From an uncultured Myxococcales bacterium (GTDB taxonomy: Bacteria; Myxococcota_A; UBA9042), in NCBI GenBank assembly GCA_903919145.1, contig CAIXGW010000357.1, positions 52,402 through 116,401 on the forward strand: a stretch of DNA of 64,000 bases, read 5' to 3'. The translations under genes were made by a program, and so were the position numbers. This document shows, in pieces, positions 35,178 through 44,711 of the stretch; the first letter of the stretch is position 1; every line of letters starts with the position of its first letter. The notes beneath the pieces were generated by a model, which saw only the letters and a program-made list of their open reading frames with translations, searched no databases and was not told where the DNA came from.

Positions 35178-37904
35178 CTAGCGGGGGGCAGTCTTGCCGC
35201 CCGGAACGGGCTTGGCAACCACACGGCTCGCAACCACTTGGCCTTTCAGCGGACCTTGGGCGCGCGGACCGCTGGCTTTGGCGGCCGGCTTGGCCGGTAC
35301 CGGCAGCCGGGCACTGGCCTTGGCCACTGCGCTGGTCTTGACGGCGGGCTTGGCGGCGACTGCAGGCTTGGCGGCGAGCACGGGCTTTCGAGCGACCACA
35401 GGCTTTGCAGCTACCACGGGCTTGGCCGCAACCACGGGCTTTCTAGCTACCACAGGCTTGGCCGCAACTACTGGCTTTCGAGCTACCGCAGCCTTGGCCG
35501 CAACCACAGGCTTGCCAGCTACCACAGGCTTGGCCGCAACCACAGGCTTGCCAGCTACTACAGGCTTGGCGACCACCACAGGCTTTCCAGCCACCACTGG
35601 CTTGGCCGCAACCATTGGCTTGCCAGCCACCACAGGCTTGGCGACCACCACAGGCTTGGCGACCACCACCGGCTTTCCAGCCACCACAGGCTTGGCGACC
35701 ACGACTGGCTTGGCGACCACCACAGGCTTGGCGACCACCACAGGCTTGGCGACCACCACAGGCTTGGCGACCACCACAGGCTTTGGAGCCGCCATGCCTA
35801 CCACGGCCACCGCGGCGCGGCCCTTCTGATCGGCGGGTCGATCGGGGTCGACGGCGTTGGGCGCCAGCACCCGCTCTACCGGACGCGACTCCCACAGCTC
35901 GGCGACTGCGCCTTCATCAATCAGGCGCTGGCTGCGCCTTTCGGCGCGGTCCTTGGCGGCCGCCCTCTCTTGCGCCGAAGGGGCCGGCGGCGGCGCGTCT
36001 TCTGGCTGGGGATTGGCGGCAGGCGCTTGGGGTCCTGCCGGTGCATCGGCTGGGGCCGTCGGGTCTTCTGCGCCCACAGGATCTGCCGAGGCACCGCGGA
36101 CTTCTTGTTGAGCGGCATCGCCCTGGACCACGTCGGCGCCAGGAGCTTTGTTAGCCCTGGCCGAGCCCGCGGCGGGCTCCATCTCCGGGGCAGCCGGGTG
36201 GTCCGGCGAGACAGCCTGGCCATCGGTGGCGGCCTGTAGCGGGGCGTCCTCGTCAAAAAACGCCGCAACGGCCCGCTCGTCTACCTGAGGCAGTTTGGGC
36301 GTCCAGCCAACGACCTCTAGGAGCACGGTAAACAGCATGAACGCGGCGCACATCCAAGCGGATGCCGTGGCAATCGTCGCTCCTCGGCGGCGGTCGGCCT
36401 CGGCGCGGCTGATCTTGGGGCCTGCGCCGTTGGCCGCAGCTGGCTCAGAGCTATTGGAATTGGCCTTGTCACCTGTGGCGGTGTCGGCCGGCTTGGCAGC
36501 GGAAGAGAGGACCACGGGCTCCAGAGAAGACAGCTCCGACGGAGCTCCAAATTGATGCGGATTCAGAGAAGGTTGTGCGGCCCCTTCTGCCGAGCGATCC
36601 GACTTGGTGCTGGCCGCGAGCTTGGCCGACACCGCGCCGCTTACCGTGTAGATCTTGCCCGAGGCGCGCTCGGCGGGAAGCACATCGCCCAGGCGACCGC
36701 GCTTGGCAGGCTCAAGGCCGCGCGCCTCCTGAGCAGCCCGCAGCTCGGGCTCTTTGCCGGACCATGCCACTGACTTGCCAAACAGGCGGCTGTTGCGCTC
36801 GTCGGCGGCCAAGTCGACGTGCGACCGCGGTGCTCCTGGAGGCAGCGGTCGGCGGTCCCCGGTCGTGGCGGTGCTTGACACCAGGGCATCTTTGGCCCGC
36901 CCCAGCGCTATCGCGTCGTCTCCGACAAACAGCGGCCGCTCGCGCTGTTCGCGCTGGTGGCGGCGGCTGGCCTCGGGCAGCTCTAGCAGGGCCAGCAACG
37001 CCTGGGGCCGAAAACCGGATCGCGAGGCGCGCACCAGCAGCTCCATGGCCGCCAACATCGCATCGGCGCTTTGGAAACGGTCATCCACGCTGCGGGCCAG
37101 GGCCTTGCGCAGCCAGGCTTTGACGTCGTCGGGCTGGGCCTTGAACTTGGCGCCAAATTCGACCTCGCCGTCGATGGCGCGGCGGTGCAGCACTTCTGTT
37201 GGCGCGGGGCCAAAGGCGGGCTGACCGGTCAACAGCTCAAAGGCCACTGCCCCCAGGGCATACAGATCGGCCCGGCAGTCGACGCGGTGACCGGCCGCCT
37301 GCTCTGGCGCCATGTAGTGCATCTTGCCCTTGATGGTGCCAGTGCGGGTGCGGTCAGAGCGATGCAAGCCGCGAGCAATGCCAAAATCAGTAATCTTGAC
37401 CTTTGGCTCCATCGAAATCAGGATGTTTTGCGGGCTGATATCGCGGTGAACAATGCCCAGTGGCTTACCATTTCGGCCACGGCAGCTGTGAACATAAGAC
37501 AGGGCGGTCAGGGCCTGGCGCAGGATCTCAAACACGATGCTGGCCGGCACGGTGGTCTTGTGGCTGCGGACAGCCTGCAGCAGCTGGCCGAGATCGCGGC
37601 CATCGACAAACTCCATGACCAGGAAGTGCTCGCGCTCAAACTCGCCGACCTCAAACACCCGCACCACCCCGGGATGGTCGAGCTTGGCGGCCAGGTGGCC
37701 TTCATCGCGAAACATCCGCAGGAAGTCTTCACTATCCGCCAGGTGGGCGTGCAGCACCTTGAGCGCCAGCGGCCGGCCGTGCAAGGGGTCGCCGGGTAGC
37801 GCCTCGGCCAGATACACCGTCGCCATGCCGCCCGAAGCGATCTTGTTGGTCAGCACAAAGCGACCGAAAGGCCTGGGTTGGTCGAGTTTGCCCGTGATAA
37901 TCAC
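35178..37904 (-). CDS. Transmembrane Ser/Thr protein kinase with AKPVV-repeat tail
   Basis: A 908-residue Hanks-type kinase starting at GTG 37904 (GGAGG lies five bases upstream). The kinase domain (about 13-290) has the Gly loop ASGGMA, Lys49 (ALKV), HRDISPQN with catalytic Asp155, DFG (173-175) and APEQ. A charged linker leads to one membrane helix (about 510-534). The outside part is Ala/Pro-rich, then a tract (about 703-856) of more than 20 AKPVV/AGKPVV/ARKPVV units encoded by 18-bp repeats (about 35335-35795). The basic Lys-Pro tail recalls TonB spacers or histone H1-like tails. A cytosolic kinase with a wall-reaching basic tail is the likely topology. Confidence 0.88.
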   Translation of the reverse strand: MIITGKLDQPRPFGRFVLTNKIASGGMATVYLAEALPGDPLHGRPLALKVLHAHLADSEDFLRMFRDEGHLAAKLDHPGVVRVFEVGEFEREHFLVMEFVDGRDLGQLLQAVRSHKTTVPASIVFEILRQALTALSYVHSCRGRNGKPLGIVHRDISPQNILISMEPKVKITDFGIARGLHRSDRTRTGTIKGKMHYMAPEQAAGHRVDCRADLYALGAVAFELLTGQPAFGPAPTEVLHRRAIDGEVEFGAKFKAQPDDVKAWLRKALARSVDDRFQSADAMLAAMELLVRASRSGFRPQALLALLELPEASRRHQREQRERPLFVGDDAIALGRAKDALVSSTATTGDRRPLPPGAPRSHVDLAADERNSRLFGKSVAWSGKEPELRAAQEARGLEPAKRGRLGDVLPAERASGKIYTVSGAVSAKLAASTKSDRSAEGAAQPSLNPHQFGAPSELSSLEPVVLSSAAKPADTATGDKANSNSSEPAAANGAGPKISRAEADRRRGATIATASAWMCAAFMLFTVLLEVVGWTPKLPQVDERAVAAFFDEDAPLQAATDGQAVSPDHPAAPEMEPAAGSARANKAPGADVVQGDAAQQEVRGASADPVGAEDPTAPADAPAGPQAPAANPQPEDAPPPAPSAQERAAAKDRAERRSQRLIDEGAVAELWESRPVERVLAPNAVDPDRPADQKGRAAVAVVGMAAPKPVVVAKPVVVAKPVVVAKPVVVAKPVVVAKPVVAGKPVVVAKPVVVAKPVVAGKPMVAAKPVVAGKPVVVAKPVVAGKPVVAAKPVVAGKPVVAAKAAVARKPVVAAKPVVARKPVVAAKPVVAAKPVVARKPVLAAKPAVAAKPAVKTSAVAKASARLPVPAKPAAKASGPRAQGPLKGQVVASRVVAKPVPGGKTAPR
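35335..35795 (-). repeat. 18-bp tandem repeats encoding AKPVV units
   Basis: A coding minisatellite inside the kinase gene. Units are variants of GCCAAGCCTGTGGTGGTC and its AGKPVV and ARKPVV forms. The first five units in the coding direction (near 35700-35795) are almost identical, which suggests recent expansion. Confidence 0.9.
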
Positions 37905-38235
37905 AGACCCCTCCGGATGGCGCGCTGTAGAACAAGACCGCGGCGCAGAGCTGTTCTGCGGCCGCAAAGCACCGGCCCGAGCGTAGGGCAGCTGGCGATT
38001 CTGTCCAGTTTTTTGGCCTGCCCCAGGCCGACTCTTGCCCAAGCGTGGCAGAGGGTTGGCAGTGGGTCGCCCTGCCCTGCACAGCGGCTTGGCGCCACCG
38101 CCGCTGCGGGCTGTGGAGGCCGGCCGCGGCCGGCGAATGGCCGGTGTGAAACGCTAGTGCTTGTCGGAGCGCTGGACTCGGGCGAACATGCGGCCGTGAG
38201 ACCAGGGCTGGCCAACGGCCGAGTGGGCGGAATAC
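37905..38235. other. Divergent region kinase / Ppx-GppA, with palindrome
   Basis: A gap of 331 bases. GCCGGCCGCGGCCGGC at 38119-38134 is a perfect 16-bp palindrome and could form a very stable hairpin or be an operator. I see no other repeat, no gene and no strong -35/-10 pair. Confidence 0.5.
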
Positions 38236-39171
38236 ATGGAACCTGTGGCAGTGATTGACGTGGGCTCGAATTCGGTCTGCCTGCTGGTAGCAGTGCGGCT
38301 GCGCGACGGCACGTTGGCGACGGTAGACAAGCGCAAAGACACGGCGCGCCTGCGAGACGAGGTCGGCGACGACGGCCGCCTGACCGAACGCGGCATGGAG
38401 CGAGCGGTCAATGCGTTCTGCATGTTTTCGGAGGTGCTGCGCAATTGGTCGGTGCGCCGTGTGCGGGTGGTCGGAACCGCGGCCCTGCGCGCCGCCACCA
38501 ACGCTGACGAGCTGGTCGACCGCATCGAGCGCACTTCTGGACTGCAGCTGCAGATCATCAGCGGCGAAGAAGAGGCGCGTCTGGCGTTTCTGGGCGTGCT
38601 GTATGGCATGGGCCGACGGGCCACCGGCCGGGTCTTGTGCGCTGACGTCGGCGGCGGCTCGACCGAGGTCATCCTGGCAGAGGGCGGCGAAGTCCTTAGG
38701 ACCACGTCGATTCCCATCGGCGCGCTGGTGGTGACCCGCCAGTGGCTGGGGGCCGATCCGGTAGAGCCAGAGGCCATTGCCCTGGCCCGCCAACAACTGC
38801 GCACGGCCTTTGCCGATTTGCGCCACATCCAGGGGTGGCAGCCGGTGGACATCGCCATCGCCACCTCCGGCACGATCCAGCGCGTGGCCCGCATCGGCTG
38901 CGCCCAGGATGGCCAGATCGTCCAGGATGTCCACGGCTTGACATTGCCTCATGCCCAGATGGCCCGGGTCACCCAGGCGCTGGAAACGGCCCGCACCAAT
39001 GAGAACCGCCTGCGCTTGCCCGGCATGGACCCGGTCCGCGCCGACATCCTGTTGGGCGGGGCGCTGATCTACGAGGTCCTGGCCGAGACGCTGAGTCTGC
39101 CGGGCTGGACCGTGTCGATGGATGGACTGCGGATGGGCGTGCTGGGCGAGCTGGCCAGCGGCCCCTGGTAG
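38236..39171 (+). CDS. Ppx/GppA family phosphatase
   Basis: A 311-residue protein of the ASKHA (actin/sugar kinase) fold. Phosphate-1 motif VIDVGSNSVCLLVA (6-19), the GEEEARLAFLG block (about 115) and phosphate-2 motif ADVGGGSTEVIL (about 136) are diagnostic. It is the short form (no C-terminal HD domain), as in Ppx2-type exopolyphosphatases and many pppGpp phosphatases. It removes phosphate from polyphosphate or from pppGpp. A small membrane protein gene follows after 18 bases, likely in the same transcript. Confidence 0.9.
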   Translation: MEPVAVIDVGSNSVCLLVAVRLRDGTLATVDKRKDTARLRDEVGDDGRLTERGMERAVNAFCMFSEVLRNWSVRRVRVVGTAALRAATNADELVDRIERTSGLQLQIISGEEEARLAFLGVLYGMGRRATGRVLCADVGGGSTEVILAEGGEVLRTTSIPIGALVVTRQWLGADPVEPEAIALARQQLRTAFADLRHIQGWQPVDIAIATSGTIQRVARIGCAQDGQIVQDVHGLTLPHAQMARVTQALETARTNENRLRLPGMDPVRADILLGGALIYEVLAETLSLPGWTVSMDGLRMGVLGELASGPW

Positions 39172-39189
39172 GCACAAAGGGGCAACGCA

Positions 39190-39531
39190 ATGTGGACCGT
39201 GCTGCTACTGGTGGCCTCGAACCTGTTCATGACGGCAGCCTGGTACGGCCATCTGCGCTACAAAGACGTGCCGCTGTGGAAGGCCATCTTGGTCAGCTGG
39301 CTCATCGCCGGCTTCGAATACCTGCTGCAGGTGCCGGCCAACCGCTACGGCTACGGCAGATTTACGGCCTATGAGCTAAAGATCCTTCAGGAAGTCATCA
39401 CTTTGGTCGTCTTCTCTGGCTTTGCGATCCTGTGGCTGGGCGAGCTGCCGCGCTGGAACCACGTGGTGGCCCTGCTGCTGGTGGCGGCCGCCGTGGGGTT
39501 TGCCTTTCTGCCCGGCCGCCCTGCGGGCTGA
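39190..39531 (+). CDS. DUF486 family small membrane protein
   Basis: A 113-residue protein with about four membrane helices. The DUF486 blocks are clear: SNLFMTAAWYGHLRYK, SWLIAGFEYLLQVPANR and FTAYELKILQEVITLVVF. It resembles small multidrug-resistance-like transporters of the DMT superfamily, but no substrate is known. A ribosome site AAGGGG lies upstream of ATG 39190. The following 190 bases before the malic enzyme hold nothing I can name. Confidence 0.9.
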   Translation: MWTVLLLVASNLFMTAAWYGHLRYKDVPLWKAILVSWLIAGFEYLLQVPANRYGYGRFTAYELKILQEVITLVVFSGFAILWLGELPRWNHVVALLLVAAAVGFAFLPGRPAG

Positions 39532-39721
39532 ACCATGGCGATTCCACTGCGCTCGTGGGCGCTGAGGCCCGGCGGCGCTGCATGAGTCCGCAGTCATGGG
39601 CACGGGCCAGCTACCCCGCCGTGACAGTCCGCCCGGCGAATTGACCGCCGCGCTGTTTCCTTTGCCGGCCATTGGCGCTACACCAAGGCCGCGCACCTGC
39701 CCCTGCAGGTCGAAGGAAACC

Positions 39722-41974
39722 ATGACTCTGCTTGCCGATGCCCTCCGCTACCACGCCGAAGGTCGCCCCGGAAAGATTGAAATTGCCCTGACCAAGCCGT
39801 GCCAGACCCAGCGCGACCTGTCGCTGGCCTACTCGCCGGGGGTGGCCTACCCGTGCCTGGAGATCCAGCGCAACCCAGACGCCATCTTCGACTACACCGC
39901 CAAGGGCAATCTGGTCGCCGTCATTTCCAACGGCACCGCGGTCTTGGGGCTGGGAGACATCGGCGCGGCCGCCGGCAAGCCCGTGATGGAGGGCAAGGGT
40001 GTCTTGTTCAAGCGCTTTGCCGACATCGACGTGTTCGACATCGAAATCGACGAGAAGGACCCGCAAAAGCTCATCGACACCATCGCCCGCCTGGAGCCGA
40101 CCTTTGGCGGCATCAACCTGGAGGACATCAAGGCGCCCGAGTGCTTCCTGATCGAGACCGAGCTGAAGAAGCGCATGAACATCCCGGTGTTTCATGACGA
40201 TCAGCACGGCACAGCCATCATCAGTGGCGCTGGCCTGATCAACGCTGCCGAGTTGGCTGGCAAGCACCTGGAGGACATCAAGGTGGTGGTCGCCGGCGCC
40301 GGAGCCGCGGCCGTGGCCTGCATGAACCTATGGCAATTGCTGGGTGTTCGCGGAGAAAACATCCTAATGTGCGACACCAAAGGCGTGCTGCACGAGGGGC
40401 GGCGCGGCCAGGTCGATGTCTCCAAGGAACCGTTCTTGCGCAAGACCGACGCCCGGACGCTAGAGGACGCTCTGCACGGCGCCGACGTCTTCATTGGCCT
40501 GTCCAAAGCCAACACCGTAACCGGCGACATGCTCAAGACGATGGCGGCCAAGCCCATCGTGTTTGCCTTGGCCAATCCCGATCCAGAGATCCCCTACCCC
40601 GACGCCAGAGAAGCCCGCCCCGACGCGATCATCGGCACCGGGCGCAGCGACTACCCCAACCAGGTCAACAATGTCCTGGGCTTCCCCTACATTTTTCGCG
40701 GGGCGCTGGATGTCGGGGCCAAGCAGATCAACGACGCCATGAAGCTGGCCGCGGTCAGGGCCTTGGCGGCGCTGGCCAAAGAAGACGTGCCCGACCGCGT
40801 GCGCGCGGCCTATGGCGGCACGGTGTTGCGCTTTGGCCTGGACTACATCCTGCCCAAGCCGGTCGACGAGCGCGTGCTGCTGTGGGTGGCGCCGGCCGTG
40901 GCCAAGGCGGCGATCGAGACTGGGGTGGCGCGCCGCCACGTCGATCCGGTCGAATACCGCGAGGCCTTGGAGCGGCGGCTGGGCCCGGCGCGCTCGCTCA
41001 TGCGCCAGGTGATTCACCGCGTGTCGCGCGCGCCCAAGCGGGTCTTGTTTGCCGATGGGGAGGATGAGCGGGTGTTGCGCGCCCTGCCGGTGCTGGTCGA
41101 AGAGCGCATCGCCAGGCCTGTGCTGATCGGCGACGAGCGCGAGCTGCGCCAGCGGGCAGAGCTGCTGGAAGTGGATCTGACCGGCGTTGAATTTGTGCCG
41201 CTGGTGGGCCGCCCCAGCTTTGACCGCGAGCTGGCGGCCCTGCTGGCGGCGCGCGGCCGGCGCGGCATGTCGGCGGCCTATGCCAAGCTGCTGCTGCAGA
41301 CGGACCCCATGACGGTGGCGCTGATGATGCTGCGCGAGCGGCAGGCCGACGGCGCGGTGGTCGGCCTGCAGCACACCTACCCGGACACGATCCGCTCAGC
41401 TCTGCAGCTGCTGGGCACCGCCAACGGCGCTCATGCCGCCTGCGGCGTGCATGTGCTGCTGACCAAGCGCGGGCCGCTGTTCTTGGCCGATACCTCGGTC
41501 AACCCAGACCCGACGGCAGAGACCCTGGCCGAGACGGCCCTGCTGACCGCCCACTTCGCCAAGGAGCTGGGGGTCGAGCCGCACATCGCCCTGGTGTCCT
41601 ACAGCAACTTTGGCGCGTCCCGCCAGGCCGAGGCGATCAAGTCCGCCCAGGCTGTGGCCATTGTCAAGAGCCGCTCTCCGCTGCTGGACATCGACGGCGA
41701 GATGCAGGTCCAGCTGGCCCTGGATGCCGAAGCCCGCCAGCGCACGTGGCCGCAGTCGACCCTGCGAGGCCAGGCCAACGTGCTGGTGTTTCCCAACCTG
41801 GCCGCAGCCAACACCGCCTACCAGCTGCTGGGCCACATGGGCGATGCCGAAGCCATTGGCCCGGTGCTGCTGGGCCTGGGCCGGCCGCTGACCGTGGTCC
41901 CGCCGACAGGCAGTGCCGAGACCATTGTGCAGATGACGGCAATGACGGTGCTTCAGGCCTTTGACGGGCAGTAG
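39722..41974 (+). CDS. maeB: NADP-dependent malic enzyme with phosphotransacetylase-like domain
   Basis: A 750-residue protein, like E. coli MaeB (759). The malic enzyme half (about 1-415) shows [35 protein letters not shown] and [17 protein letters not shown], which carry the Lys/Asp/Glu metal and catalytic sites, then the Rossmann [14 protein letters not shown]. The C-terminal half (about 425-750) is PTA-like and regulates the enzyme in relatives (acetyl-CoA inhibition). It turns malate into pyruvate plus NADPH. ATG 39722 has GAAGGAAACC upstream; an earlier in-frame start would add 42 unlike residues. Confidence 0.95.
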   Translation: MTLLADALRYHAEGRPGKIEIALTKPCQTQRDLSLAYSPGVAYPCLEIQRNPDAIFDYTAKGNLVAVISNGTAVLGLGDIGAAAGKPVMEGKGVLFKRFADIDVFDIEIDEKDPQKLIDTIARLEPTFGGINLEDIKAPECFLIETELKKRMNIPVFHDDQHGTAIISGAGLINAAELAGKHLEDIKVVVAGAGAAAVACMNLWQLLGVRGENILMCDTKGVLHEGRRGQVDVSKEPFLRKTDARTLEDALHGADVFIGLSKANTVTGDMLKTMAAKPIVFALANPDPEIPYPDAREARPDAIIGTGRSDYPNQVNNVLGFPYIFRGALDVGAKQINDAMKLAAVRALAALAKEDVPDRVRAAYGGTVLRFGLDYILPKPVDERVLLWVAPAVAKAAIETGVARRHVDPVEYREALERRLGPARSLMRQVIHRVSRAPKRVLFADGEDERVLRALPVLVEERIARPVLIGDERELRQRAELLEVDLTGVEFVPLVGRPSFDRELAALLAARGRRGMSAAYAKLLLQTDPMTVALMMLRERQADGAVVGLQHTYPDTIRSALQLLGTANGAHAACGVHVLLTKRGPLFLADTSVNPDPTAETLAETALLTAHFAKELGVEPHIALVSYSNFGASRQAEAIKSAQAVAIVKSRSPLLDIDGEMQVQLALDAEARQRTWPQSTLRGQANVLVFPNLAAANTAYQLLGHMGDAEAIGPVLLGLGRPLTVVPPTGSAETIVQMTAMTVLQAFDGQ

Positions 41975-42045
41975 CCCAGGGCGCTGCGGCCTGCGCCTGC
42001 CGGGACTCTCTCCCACAGGCGCGGGCCCTCACCCTCAGCGCGCTG

Positions 42046-42480
42046 CTACGGCCGCACCATCTTGACGTGGTCAATCTCTGCTTCGCTGTAGACATCGCCG
42101 ACGCGCCGCCACCCCACCGACGCATACCACCGCTCCAGGTGGGCCTGGGCGCTCATCGCCGCCGGGCGCTCGCCAATCAGGGCGTTGACGTAGAGCATGA
42201 GCTGGGTGCCGACACCCTGCCCTTGCAGCCGCGGATGCACCGCCACCCGCCCCACCTTGACCGGAGAAACCCCAAGAAAAAGCCTAGCTGTGGCAACTAC
42301 CTGGCCGCTGTCGTCGCGCCCAATCACGTGGGTGCAGTCGGGGTCCTGGCCGTCGACCTCGCTCTCTGCGGTGATCTTCTGACCGACCACAAAGACCTCG
42401 TCGCGCAGCCACAGCAGCGCATAGAGCTCTAGCAAAGTCAGGTCACCGAACGGTTTGTCAGAAAACTGCATCGCCACCAT
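42046..42480 (-). CDS. ElaA-type GNAT acetyltransferase
   Basis: A 144-residue acetyltransferase. LLELYALLWLRDEVFVVGQ, EVDGQDPDCTHV and AQAHLERWYASVGWRRV match the ElaA group, and VAVHPRLQGQGVGTQLM is the acetyl-CoA loop. Its natural substrate is unknown in the family. The start ATG 42480 is chosen because GAAGGTGAAG lies just upstream; a nearby ATG (42471) is possible. Repeat copy E occupies the gap between it and thrS. Confidence 0.85.
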   Translation of the reverse strand: MVAMQFSDKPFGDLTLLELYALLWLRDEVFVVGQKITAESEVDGQDPDCTHVIGRDDSGQVVATARLFLGVSPVKVGRVAVHPRLQGQGVGTQLMLYVNALIGERPAAMSAQAHLERWYASVGWRRVGDVYSEAEIDHVKMVRP

Positions 42481-42556
42481 GGACTTCACCTTCTGAACGG
42501 GCTGCATCCCCCGCGCCGGGCTGGGAACGCCGCTTGGCAAGCAGCTCTGGCTGGCA

Positions 42557-42645
42557 GAGGGGTGCGGAAATATCCAGCAGTTCCAAAGTCCTGCGCCGCA
42601 GAACCAGGTCCAACCCGGAACGAAATTCTGGTTTGGCTACTAATA
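42557..42645 (+). repeat. Dispersed structured element, copy E
   Basis: On the plus strand it reads GGGGTGCGGAAATATCCAGC, then CAGTTCCAAAG, AGAACCAGGTCCAACCCGGA, ACGAAATTC and TTTGGCTACTAAT: the same block order as copy A. The stem CCAAA (42583-42587)/TTTGG (42632-42636) and the hairpin CCAGGT-CCA-ACCCGG (one A-C mismatch) are kept. Its end overlaps the thrS stop codon (thrS runs the other way), and it fills the space upstream of the acetyltransferase gene. Confidence 0.6.
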
Positions 42646-44565
42646 CTCGTCGTTGGCGGGGGCGGCCTGGTCGTCAGCGGCGTCAAAACTACGCAGAGGC
42701 TTGATGGTGACGTCAAACTCGCGGGTTCTGGCGCGCTCGGCAATCATCTGCGCCACCTGCTTGAAGTCGGCCTCTGGCTGCTGGCCGTCGCGATAGGTGC
42801 GCAGAGAGACGGTGCCCTTCTCGGCCTCCTTCTCGCCAACCACCAGCATAAACGGCACCTTGTTCATCTCCGCTTCGCGGATCTTGTACTGCATCTTCTC
42901 TGGGCGCTCGTCGACTTCGGCGCGCAGCCCCAAGCTTTTGAGATGCTTGGTGACCGTATAGGCGTAGTCGATCGACTTGTCAGAGATCGGCACCACAATG
43001 GCCTGCACGGGCGACAACCAGGTGGGCATGGCACCGCCGGTGTGCTCCAGCAGCACGCCAATGAAGCGCTCAAAGCTGCCAAAAATCGCCCGGTGAATCA
43101 CAATCGGCCGCTGGGCGGTGTTGTCGCTGGCCGTGTACTTCATGTCAAAGTTGATCGGCTGCTGGAAGTCGAGCTGCACGGTCGCGCACTGCCACTTGCG
43201 GCCAAGGCAGTCGTCGATCTTGATGTCGATCTTGGGTCCGTAGAAAGCGCCGCCGCCCTCCTCTACTGCGTAGGTAAAGCCCCCGGCGTCCAGCGCGGCC
43301 CTCAGGTCGGCCTCGGCCTGGTCCCACACGGCAATTTCGCCCATGAACTTCTCTGGATGGCGCGTCGACAGCGTAAAGCTGTAGCTCAGGCCAAACAGGG
43401 CATAGACGTCGTGAACGATGGACAGCACCTCGGCAATTTCGCTCTGCACCTGGTCGGGCATCACAAAGATGTGCGCGTCGTCCTGCATGAACTGGCGCAC
43501 GCGGAACAGGCCGTTGAGCGCCCCGGCCAGCTCGTTGCGGTGCAGGATGCCGCCCTCTGCGATGCGCAACGGCAACTCGCGAAAACTGCGCTTCTTGCTG
43601 GTGTAGAACAAGAAGGTGTCCGGGCAGTTCATCGGCTTGAGGCAGTACTCGGTGTCCTCTTGGTGGATGATGAACATGTCCTCTTTGTAGTGGGTGTAGT
43701 GGCCACTACGGATATAGAGGTCCTTCTTGTACAACATGGGGTTAAAGATCTCTTGGTAACCCCTCTCCTTCTGTTGTTCGCGCCAGTAGCTCAGAAGGCT
43801 TTGCAAAATCGTAAATCCACGCGGAGTCCAGAACGCCGCACCTGGCGATTCCTGATGGAAATGAAACAGGTCCAGCTGCTCGCCCAGCCGCTTGTGGTTG
43901 CGCTTCTTGGCCTCTTCCAGGTAGTTGAGGTAGGCGTCCAGGTCCTCTTGCGACTCCCAAGCGGTGCCGTAGATGCGCTGCAGCATTGGGTTGTTGGCAT
44001 CGCCGCGCCAATAGGCCCCAGAAGTGCGCAGGAGCTTGAAGAACTTGAGCCGGCTGGTGCTGGACACGTGCGGGCCGGCACACAGGTCCACAAACTGGTT
44101 CTGCTTGAACAGGGTGGCGGTCTCGTTGCCCATGCCCTGGATCTTTTCTAGGATTTCCAGCTTGTAGGGCTGAGCGGCCGCGGCAAACAGCTCTCTTGCC
44201 TCTTGCAGCGGGACTTCTGCCACCTGAAACGGCCAGCCGCGCTTGATGATCTTCTTCATGCGCTTTTCTAGGTCTTCCAGATCCTCTGGCGTCAGCGGGC
44301 GCGGCAGCTCAATGTCGTAGTAGAAGCCGTGCTCGATCGCCGGACCAGCGCCAAAACGCGATTCCGGAAACTTCTGCAGAACGGCCTCGGCCATCACGTG
44401 GGCAGCCGAGTGGCGCAGACGCACCAGCCGGCGGCTGCGGCTCTCGTCCTCTGGAACGCGGTTGCTGCCAAACTGAACGGCCTGGGCCACCCGCGCCAAC
44501 AGGGAACCGGTTTCCTCTGGCTCGATGGGAATTTGCGGCTGGTTGCTGGAGTCGGGGTGGCTCAT
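42640..44565 (-). CDS. thrS: Threonyl-tRNA synthetase lacking the TGS domain
   Basis: A 641-residue class II synthetase that charges tRNA-Thr. The second additional (editing) domain begins at about residue 50 with RLRHSAAHVMAEAV, and its zinc/editing residues appear in CAGPHV. The catalytic core has PMNCPDTFLFY, RIAEGGILHRNE and VRQFMQDDAHIF, and the anticodon-binding domain is about 515-615. The usual N-terminal TGS domain (about 60 residues) is absent; in its place are about 45 low-complexity residues. The C-terminus has a 25-residue acidic extension. ATG 44565 has AGAGGTCACC upstream; no start further up restores a TGS domain. No T-box leader is visible. Confidence 0.95.
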   Translation of the reverse strand: MSHPDSSNQPQIPIEPEETGSLLARVAQAVQFGSNRVPEDESRSRRLVRLRHSAAHVMAEAVLQKFPESRFGAGPAIEHGFYYDIELPRPLTPEDLEDLEKRMKKIIKRGWPFQVAEVPLQEARELFAAAAQPYKLEILEKIQGMGNETATLFKQNQFVDLCAGPHVSSTSRLKFFKLLRTSGAYWRGDANNPMLQRIYGTAWESQEDLDAYLNYLEEAKKRNHKRLGEQLDLFHFHQESPGAAFWTPRGFTILQSLLSYWREQQKERGYQEIFNPMLYKKDLYIRSGHYTHYKEDMFIIHQEDTEYCLKPMNCPDTFLFYTSKKRSFRELPLRIAEGGILHRNELAGALNGLFRVRQFMQDDAHIFVMPDQVQSEIAEVLSIVHDVYALFGLSYSFTLSTRHPEKFMGEIAVWDQAEADLRAALDAGGFTYAVEEGGGAFYGPKIDIKIDDCLGRKWQCATVQLDFQQPINFDMKYTASDNTAQRPIVIHRAIFGSFERFIGVLLEHTGGAMPTWLSPVQAIVVPISDKSIDYAYTVTKHLKSLGLRAEVDERPEKMQYKIREAEMNKVPFMLVVGEKEAEKGTVSLRTYRDGQQPEADFKQVAQMIAERARTREFDVTIKPLRSFDAADDQAAPANDEY

Positions 44566-44711
44566 GGTGACCTCTGGCGGCCTGTGGCTGTGGCGCGGCC
44601 CGGCAGCATAGCAGAGTGATCGGCAAAACTGGATCTCCACCTGCTGACCGCTATCATCGCCGCGCGCCGGCCCCCTGACCTTTGCTTGTTGCGGCCAGGG
44701 CGCAGGAACCC

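Noticed and set aside
44566..44711. T-box leader upstream of thrS
   Set aside because: The region is too short and lacks the T-box sequence and terminator hairpins.
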